From Dryas octopetala (taxonomy: Eukaryota > Streptophyta > Magnoliopsida > Rosales > Rosaceae): a stretch of DNA of 64,000 nucleotides. The position numbers and the translations under genes were made by a program. The notes under the pieces were generated by a model. The model had not been told where the DNA came from and did no database searches. It saw only the letters and a list, made by a program, of their open reading frames with translations. Positions 56,433-64,000 of the stretch are shown here, in pieces; position 1 is the stretch's first letter, and each line of letters begins with the position of its first letter. The stretch lies in contig OY992840.1 of assembly GCA_963921425.1 (NCBI GenBank), positions 4,776,501 through 4,840,500 on the forward strand, in the 5' to 3' direction.

Positions 56433-57539
56433 ATGGCTTTCTTAAGCAAAGTTGGGAACATACTTCGGCAGACTGCAAACAAGCAGCAGCAGATCAGACC
56501 TGTATCATCTCCTTTCAAACTGTCCATCCATCAAGCTATAAGATGCATGTCATCCATGCCAAGTTCGAAACTTTTCATTGGGGGTATTTCCTATCAGACT
56601 GATGAGCAGAGTCTGAGGGAAGCTTTTGCAAAATATGGTGACGTTCAAGACGGTATGTAATTACCTTAATTTTCAAACATAGACAAAACTTTCTCTTGAA
56701 TTTGTTTTTTGTTTTGTGCTTTTTAATGGGCTTGTTGAAAGACTTGACTTGGTTGACTGTGGATGTGGGTTTCTTTTCTTCTCTTTTCCCCTTTTTGCTG
56801 TTGTGTAGTCTCGCTGTCTCCCCATTTTTCATTTGTGATAATACCCACTTTAAATTTCAATCCAAGTTCTATTTGTTAGGAAAATTTGGATTTATGCAAT
56901 GAATTGATGCTATTTTTTTTCCTGATAAATGTTGTAGCAAGAATCATCATTGACCGTGATAGTGGAAGGTCTAGAGGATTTGGGTTCGTTACTTACGCTA
57001 CTAGCGAGGAGGCATCCAGTGCCATCCAGGCCTTGGATGGGCAGGTAATTACATAGTTTCAATTTCATGTATAAATAATTGCAAGAGTAATTTTACATGT
57101 AGAGTTTGGGAGTAATGTCTTGAATGTTAGTTTTAGTTGCAAACAAGAGATTAAATGCAATTTGAGTTTTGAAATGGATAATGCAGATGATGCAAGATCT
57201 GTTTGTTCTTTGTATTTACATTAGTATTTGAATCTTTTAGTTTTCAATTGTTACCTCATAAACCTTTATGTAACTCTTGAAATTTTTGCCTCAAAAATCC
57301 TCTAGGAGCTTCATGGCCGTCAAGTAAAGGTGAATTATGCTACTGATAGGCCTCGCAGTAACTTCGGAGGTGGTGGTTATGGTGCTGGTGGATATGGTGG
57401 TGATGGCGGTTACACCGGAGGTGGAGATGGGGGTTACACTGGAGGCGGCGGAGGTTATGGTGGTGGTGGCGGTGGTTATGGTGGTGGTGGCGGCGGTTAC
57501 ACTGGAGGCGGCGGAGGTTATGGTGGTGGTGGTGCATGA
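56433..57539 (+). CDS. Glycine-rich RRM protein copy 2 (first intron missing, short tail)
   Basis: Three coding exons (56433-56652, 56938-57044, 57306-57539) join in frame to 186 residues. The N-terminal region ([20 protein letters not shown]) again looks like an organelle presequence. RNP2 (KLFIGGIS) and RNP1 (RGFGFVTY) are intact. The intron that interrupts copies 1 and 3 after the Gly of FIGG is precisely absent: exons 1 and 2 are fused. The glycine-rich tail is shorter and ends in a TGA. The following bases, after that stop, still read NDRDDDGTGDFLKRA in the same frame, so the acidic end of copy 1 has been cut off by a small shift near 57530. An upstream in-frame Met (56424) is possible. 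The gene is probably expressed, though I cannot tell from sequence. Confidence 0.82.
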
Positions 57540-58424
57540 TCCATTGGAAGAAACGACAGGGATGATGATGGCACAGGCGACTTTCTCAAAAGGGCATGCT
57601 AATATTAGATTTCAGGAGCAATTTTGTTTGCTTTTCCGCAGTGGTACAATTAAGTAGAATGCATTTTATTTCATTTGTGTTGGATTTGGCTCTGTGAATT
57701 TCATGCACCATTTAGTGTGCTTTCTCATCAAAGGACCTGAATTGTGAAAATAATTGTGATTCAAGCTCTCTCTCTCTCTCTCTCTCTCTCTTACACGCAC
57801 CGGCACACAAAAGAACTTGAATCGAATGCCATGTTAAAGAAATGTTGGAATCCATGTACAGGATATGAGCAACATAGATGAGGGGACTTTGGCTTATTCT
57901 CCTAAAAAGTTAAACTTTGGCTCTACTACAAATTTTGGTCTATAACTGATGGAATGAAGAAAGCAACTCTCTCTCTCTACCAAAAAAGAAAGAAAAGAGA
58001 AAGCAACTCTCTCTCTCTCTCTACCAAAAAAGAAAGAAAGAAAGCAACTCTCTAAAATTCCTATCAAGTTCATATTGTTACACAAGTCTCTTCTCTCATA
58101 TTTATTTATGATCTTAGGATCCTTTTCATAACTTTATTGTTTAAGAAAAAAGTTGAGAGGAAAAAAAGATGAGAGAAGAATTTTGAAAACGAAAGGAAGG
58201 AAGATATATAAATTAAAATTTGTTTGCATTAAAAGAGAGCTTTTTATAAGCGGATATAAAGAAATTTTTTGGTGCGGTGTTACTAACAGTTGCCCATTCT
58301 CATATACTGCCTTATTAGGGGTTTGGTATTTTCCTTGTTCATCAAGGCGAGGTAGGGTTAAGAAACTATAAAACTAGTTATTCGAACTTGTTTTTCTGCA
58401 CTTTCTCTTAGGTTATTGCAAGCA
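57540..58424. other. Spacer between RRM copies 2 and 3
   Basis: The 3' region of copy 2 has a CT run (57766-57791). A short duplicated segment (aaagcaactctctctctc and ctaccaaaaaagaaag) occurs near 57960-58050. The 5' leader of copy 3 follows. No other gene is seen. Confidence 0.45.
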
Positions 58425-59619
58425 ATGACTTTATTAAGCAAAGTTGGGAGTATACTTAGGCAGACTGCAAACAAGCAGATCAGTCCTGAATTATTTCCTT
58501 TCAAACTATCCATCCATCAAGCTATAAGATGCATGTCATCAAAGCCAAGTCCAAAACTCTTTATTGAAGGTGGTGCTTTCAGAATACCTTGAGATTTTCA
58601 AATATGATTTTTTTCCATCCCCTGCTCGGCGCTATTTTCTGTTAAGATGGTTCACAGTTTCTGTAATGCAGGTATTTCTTATCAGACAGATGAGCAGGGT
58701 CTGAGGGAAGCTTTTGCAAAATATGGTCAAGTTCAGGACAGTATATACTTAGCTTTAATTTTCAAACATATACTTTCTGTTGAATTTGTTTTTTGGTTTT
58801 CTTCTTTTTGATGGGCTTGTTGAAAGACTTGGTTGAGTGTGGATTTGAGATAATTCCCACTTTAAAATTTCAATCCAAGTTTTATTTTTAGGAGAATTTG
58901 AATTTGTATGCAATAATAAATTAATGCTGATTTTGACCTGATAAATGTTGTAGCAAGAATCATTGGGATCGTTACTTGCGCTTCTAGCGAGGAGGCATCC
59001 AGTGCCATCCAGGCCTTGGATGGGAAGGTAATTGCTGTTAGTTATTATATTTTGCTCGCCTAAAGTGAAATGAATTTGGAAGTTATAGACTTGGGAATAC
59101 TTTAATTTGTTACTTATATGTACATGTACATTTCAACTTAATGTATAATTGCAATAGCAATTTTACATGTAGAGTTTCGGAGTAATGTCTTGAATGTTAG
59201 TTTTTGATGCAAACAGGAGACAAAAAAACAATTTGAGTTTTGAATACGCAGATGAAACAAAATCTGTTTCTTCTATGTGGTTACATATTTTGTTTTTCAA
59301 TTGTAACCTCGTAAAACTTTTTTTTAACTTGTGAAATTTTTGTCTGAAAATCCTCTAGGAGCTTTTTGGCCGTCGAGTAAAAGTGAATTATGCTACTGAT
59401 AGGCCTTGCAGTAACTTCGCATGTAGTGATTATTATGCTTGTCCTATGTGCTGTTATGGTCGTGTTGGATATGGTGGTGGTTCTACTGGGAATTATGAAG
59501 GCAGTGGAGGTGACAGCTCTGACAGTGGAAACACTTTTGAAAGTGATAGCAGTGGAGGTGATGGTGGTGCTGATGATGTTGGTAGTGTTGGAGGTGCTGA
59601 TGATGATACTGTTTGGTAG
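58425..59619 (+). pseudogene. Glycine-rich RRM protein copy 3 (RNP1 deleted, likely non-functional)
   Basis: Four exons (58425-58569, 58672-58740, 58954-59027, 59359-59619) still join in frame, with GT-AG ends, to 182 residues. Against copy 2, exon 3 lacks 33 nt in frame, removing about eleven residues including most of RNP1 (RGFGFV). RNP2 is altered (KLFIEGIS for KLFIGGIS). The tail has lost most of its GGYGG repeats and reads like GNYEGSGGDSSDSG. A 35-bp tandem duplication (about 59586-59655) contains the stop. RNA binding by the RRM is unlikely. It is called a pseudogene because both RNP motifs are damaged, although the frame is open. Confidence 0.7.
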
Positions 59620-60237
59620 TGTTGGTGGTGCTGATGATGATACTGTTTGGTAGTGTTGGTGCTGCTGCTGATAGCTTTGGCAGTTTTGATGTTGGTTGAG
59701 GTGGTTTTGATGGTGGTGGAGATGCAGAATGAGCAGATTAGTTTGCTTCTCCACAGTGTTACCATTAAGTAGTTTGTTTTTTGTTACAAACTATTTTATT
59801 TCATTTGTGTTGCATTTGGCTCTGTGAACTTCATGCACCTTTGAGTGTGCTTTCTCAACGAAGAACCTGAATTGTGGAAACAACTGTGATTCAATCTCTT
59901 TATATCTCTCTAAATATTAATAACTGATATACATTTATGAATTCAGAACCTTGCGATCCTTTTGATAACCTTTTTGTTTTCAAGAGGAATTAAAGAAAGT
60001 AAAAGAAAGAAGAGATAATGAGAATGATGAAAAAGACTTTGTACGGAAAAAAAATGACTCACATAAGATTAACAATTATTCAAAGATGTTTATTCTGATT
60101 GATAGAAAGAGCTTTTAAAAGCTTATAAACAACAATGTTAGAACGAATGGCAGATTAGTTTAAGCTATAGAATGAATACCTAATCTCTTCTATATTTTGT
60201 ATTAATCTATACACTGCAAAACTTAATTCTGTAACAT
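59620..60237. other. RRM copy 3 3' flank and POLAR-like gene 3' flank
   Basis: The 3' flank resembles that of copy 1 (tgtgaacttcatgcacc and following). No gene is seen. The last part is probably the 3' untranslated region of the minus-strand gene. Confidence 0.45.
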
Positions 60238-63094
60238 TCAACTCTCATTCTCATCCATTGAAAACAACCACCTTTGTGCATTCAGTACTACAGGAGAACC
60301 TTTCTTGGTCTTCTCCACAATCTGCTTTATCAATTGTTTCTCCATCTCAGCATCAGAATCACTATTCTCCTCCCCATTGACAGAGGTGTTATTTGAACCC
60401 TGAACCCTGCAAATCTGCTCATCCAACGTTTTCTCTTCACTGAAAGCAAAATCTCCTGTGTGACCATTTACATTGTCATTTTGACTGGGTATTTGGGCCC
60501 TGAATGTTTCAAAAACTTGACAAGGTGAATCCTCCTCTTCCGACTCACTGATCTTCATCAACTCTTCGTAAGCCTCGTTGTATGCATCTAAAGCTTCCCC
60601 TGATAAATTCATGACCAAAGGCTCTGCCATGGGTTTGCATATTTCTTCGGAATTTGTAATTTCTTGGATTGTGGAATGTATATCACTGTTTGAGAAATCT
60701 CTCCAAGAACTCTTCTGCTCTAATTCCACAATTTGTACTTCCCTTTGGCTGTTTTGTAGTGCTCCCTCAAGCTCCTGGATACGTTCTTCTAGTCTTGATT
60801 GGATAACTTCATGCAGACGCAAGCTAAGCGCTCTAGGGGAAACTGCATAGTTTCCACAGTGATGAGCCGTAGAGGTGTTGCTTGCATCTTCATTCGACTC
60901 AGGTTGGGCAACGGCTTGCCCACTGACCATGTCAGCTCTCAACTCGCCTTGAGCAAAATCTGCCATTAAGTCTGGGTCAAGCTGCACAAAGTTTAACTCT
61001 GTTGGCACTTAACCAAAATTTGATGAGATCACCACATGCGGGTCCTATGGCATTAAAATTCGTGTTCTAAAAGGCATGATATGGAACAGAAAAGAAAAGA
61101 GAGAAAAACTTATTTGCATATTATAACTACCTAAATGAGCCAACAATGAAACGTGCAATCAATTATCTTAGCATTTAGTACATTTTATAGATTGGAAAGG
61201 TCCAAGACATGAAAATAGTAGTAAGCAAAACAAAATGAACATTTTGAAGCCTTGTGAGCAAAAACAATAAACATTTGTTTTCTTCACTTAGTTGGAAGTA
61301 AATTAATTGAATGATTCCAACCATGAAGATTCAGTACAGAAAGTCATTTGAGTAATAGGGGACTTAATGAACACAGATTCAATGTAAAACTAAAATATAA
61401 AGCTGTTGAGCTTCTTAAACATAAGAATACAAAGATAAACATAGACTCACCTCAGAAAATCTTCCATCCAAAGTGGAAGTATTCATGTTTAGCCCCAACC
61501 TCTCAAGTTCAGCTTCAAGCTCTGCCTCTATTTTACTCATGGACTCTGAACTCTCATCTGCCTTCTGGTCATATGAATCTCTACCGTCATATTTGTCCAT
61601 ATTCTGTTCAGTAGAAAATGAATTTGGTGCCCTGTCAAAAAAGGAATTGTCACAAGTATCCTGTGATTCATAATTCTCATTAGCTAGCTCCTTCACTGTT
61701 ACTGAATCTTTCATTTCAAGTTCCTCTTCTAGATCTTGAACCAAGTTCTCGGTCTGCTTCAATAAAACTTTCAACTTGTCAACTTCTTTTTTATTTGCTA
61801 TAAAAGAAGAGATTATGCCAATAGAAATCCCAAGACAAAGCACAACTGTTCCATCTGGTGAACCTGATGAAGGTAAAGTATTAGAGCATGAACTATGAAA
61901 CAGTGAGAGAAATACCATTCAAGTAACAAAAAAGTAAAAATTAAAGTATTTGATACAAGGTCTAGATTGTGATGAGTATAACATAGTGCAAATTAATAGA
62001 GCATAAGTATAACATAGTGCAAGGACAGGACGCAGAAAGTTTTAAGAAAAGAGCTGTACTTGAATAGCCTCTAAAACAAACATACATGTTCCTCTTAGGA
62101 AGTGGAATTTCTAGTCCAGAAAAATCTGTACAATATTGAGAATTAAACCACAAAAAAGTTATCCCAAAAATATAAGAAGAGTATCACCTTCAGAATGGAA
62201 GTGTTTTCCATTGACCATTTTACTGGAACCACTCACTCTTCCATTCCGCCCCTTTCCTGTCTTAGTTTTCATCCTCTTGGGGAGATCCAAATAACCAAGT
62301 CTTGGTAGTGGAGGAACCCCACAAACATTTTCATTTGTTTCTAAAAAGGCTTCCTTATGCAGCTTATTTTCCTCAATTCCAATCTGAGCACTGACATGAT
62401 CACCATTTGCTCTGCTGATTATTCGGCTTCCATCGGTCACAAATAATGGCCTCATACTTGGAGCGGATGGTGATGGAAGGGTAAGCACATACTCTTCCAT
62501 TTCAGCATGCTCCTTATATAATTGAACCATAAGGCAACTTTCTAAAGAACTTAGCGGCTTAACAACATGCCCATATGACCGTTCAGTTCTGAAAGGGCTT
62601 CTGTTCCTCAGAGGAAGATGAAAAGAACCCCTTTCTCCATTCAAAGATTTAGGCAACAGGGCACCAGTTTTGTCATCAATATCATTACATAGCCTACTTC
62701 CATCCCCATTTTCATTTCTGTTTGCTGAGTATACTGGTGATATATTTGATAGAGGAAGTACACTGCAGTCTTGGTAATTCACCAAGCTTCCCAAATTTTC
62801 ACCATCATACCCACTAGTAGAAGCCACTCCTATCCCAGAAGCAGTTTCCAACAGGTTAATATCTGCAAGTCTGTCACCTGAAACCTTTTTTCTATCTGTG
62901 GAAACATCATCATCCACTTTCTTTCTCTGTGCGTGTCTGTGAAAGAGATGGTTTGGGGACTCAGATTTCTCAAGATTTGCATCGCCGAAAGACAACTGTA
63001 ACAAGCCATCCTTATCCCTCTGCCTTGAAATATTTTGCCAATACTTGGTCAAATATCCAGCTCCGGCAGCTGCTGCAACAACCCACAAATCCAT
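60238..63094 (-). CDS. POLAR-like (polar localization during asymmetric division) protein
   Basis: Three coding exons (62188-63094, 61451-61863, 60238-60981) join in frame to 687 residues. I recognise the plant POLAR/POLAR-like family, scaffold-like proteins tied to polarity of asymmetric divisions such as those forming stomata. Evidence: the N-terminus MDLWVVAAAAGAGYLTKYWQ with a short hydrophobic stretch; a second hydrophobic segment at the start of exon 2 (VVLCLGISIGIISSFI); a coiled coil with MSKIEAELEAELERLGLNM; and the C-terminal block SPRALSLRLHEVIQSRLEER ... IQELEGALQ. The ATG at 63094 is chosen because the frame upstream has no ATG and the N-terminal motif begins here. Whether it acts in stomata cannot be told. 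Confidence 0.75.
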
Positions 63095-64000
63095 ATCCAC
63101 TATCCCTTCCACGGAAAAAGCACTACTTGGATTCCGCCTTGCGAGCTTTCCTCTTCCTTTCAATTCTCAAGATCAACAATCCATAACCAAGAATTTCCAT
63201 GAAGCAAAATTTGAAGGAAAAAAGATGTTTGAACCTAAGAATCAGACACCCTTCCTAGATTCAAGGCAGTAATAGATCACAGATATGCCAACTCAAACTA
63301 AAACACGCTGCTCGATTCAACAAAACAGAATTTTCTCTGTCAATTCTCAGCATCAAAATCTGAAGGATACTACTTCCAATCCCAAACAATTGAAAAAAGC
63401 CTCAAATTTTCTGCAGCAAGAAACAACTGCAGAGCTGAATTCCTCAAACTCACAAAAGAAATCAACCAAGAGCTACAAGAAAAACAGCATATCGGAAACA
63501 AGAACCATTTTCCAAGGAATGCCAAAAATCTGAACTTTACCCACTTGAGAGCAACCTACATACACTAAAACCCATCAAAGAAAGAACCCCATTTCCTAAG
63601 AAAAGTGCTTGACCCAGCCACAACCGCAATAAAAAGACCACTGCTGCATAGATATCGAAGGTCTAAGCTATACCCATTTGAAAGCAGTCTCTTGGCCACA
63701 AAAACCCATCAGCAACCAAAACTCATTTCACTAATCACCATTGGCAATAATGTGAAAGTGGCTGAGCTTGACGATTGATAAGAGAGATAACAAAAAATAA
63801 AAAAAATAAGCTTACTTGTAGAGAATCTGTAAAGCAAATATAAGAGAAACCCAACTTTCCAAGACGATTTTGCTGAATCTTGAAGAATTGGATTCCTCGG
63901 AGGAACAACACCCGTTGCTCTGTTATCTACAAAGAGAATGCAACCCCACAACTTCTCTTACTTCTGATAAACGAGGTTTTTTTAAGAAAAATAAAAATAA
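63095..64000. other. 5' flank of the POLAR-like gene
   Basis: Probable leader and promoter of the minus-strand gene. A leader intron may be present, but I cannot fix it. No other gene is recognised to the window edge. Confidence 0.4.

Noticed and set aside
62159..63163. Longer N-terminus of the POLAR-like protein
   Set aside because: The 23 extra codons begin at a TTG with no ATG. The family N-terminus MDLWVV starts at 63094.

Overview
This window is plant nuclear DNA, from a eudicot. It has GT-AG introns, a single-exon presenilin, RPA1, EXO70, a POLAR-like gene, long GA/CT microsatellites and many small transposons. The overall look suggests a woody rosid such as Prunus (Rosaceae), but that is an impression and not a sequence match. 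There are no bacterial operons, CRISPR arrays or rRNA, and I recognised no tRNA.

1-19.4 kb is a local segmental duplication. The repeated unit is: glycerophosphodiester phosphodiesterase gene (GDPD5/6 type), L7Ae/L30e-domain gene, orphan last exon of a NINJA-family gene, piece of a PIF/Harbinger element. Copy A (1-5.3 kb) enters from the left edge with only the last GDPD exon. Copy B (8.3-17.8 kb) is complete, with GDPD in eight exons and L7Ae in four. Copy C (18.2-19.4 kb) keeps only two GDPD exons and scraps. Between A and B lie a G-rich tract and a foldback Mutator-type MITE with a perfect 9-bp target duplication.

19.7-23.2 kb (minus) is a 12-exon RPA1 (RPA70) gene with three E2F-type sites upstream. 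24.1-26.1 kb holds one or two hAT-like elements carrying a captured MCTP C2-domain fragment. 26.6-28.3 kb (minus) is an unrecognised two-exon gene with a cysteine-rich tail. 31.4-33.4 kb is a single-exon EXO70E-like gene. 34.7-35.8 kb is a 1.07-kb foldback element. 36.5-37.8 kb (minus) is an intronless presenilin.

40.6-59.7 kb holds three related organelle-type glycine-rich RRM genes. One is intact. The second lacks the first intron and has a truncated tail. The third lacks RNP1. They are separated by an accessory region with three nested elements at 42.9-48.5 kb: an old inverted-repeat element, inside it a TIR element, inside that a 2.54-kb solo LTR with a 5-bp target duplication. A second solo LTR of 1.77 kb lies at 50.1-51.9 kb and a second Mutator-type MITE at 55.5-55.9 kb.

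60.2-63.1 kb (minus) is a three-exon POLAR-like coiled-coil gene whose 5' flank reaches the right edge.

The genes do not form one pathway. GDPD fits phospholipid and phosphate recycling (a P1BS-like site lies upstream), RPA1 DNA replication, EXO70E secretion, presenilin intramembrane proteolysis, the RRM genes organelle RNA processing, and the POLAR-like gene cell polarity. I did not find a clear-cut new molecular system. The most unusual items are the orphan NINJA C-terminal exon kept open in one tandem copy, the captured MCTP fragment, and the RRM trio with selective intron loss. All coordinates and exon joins were read by eye, with reading-frame continuity checked across every splice.
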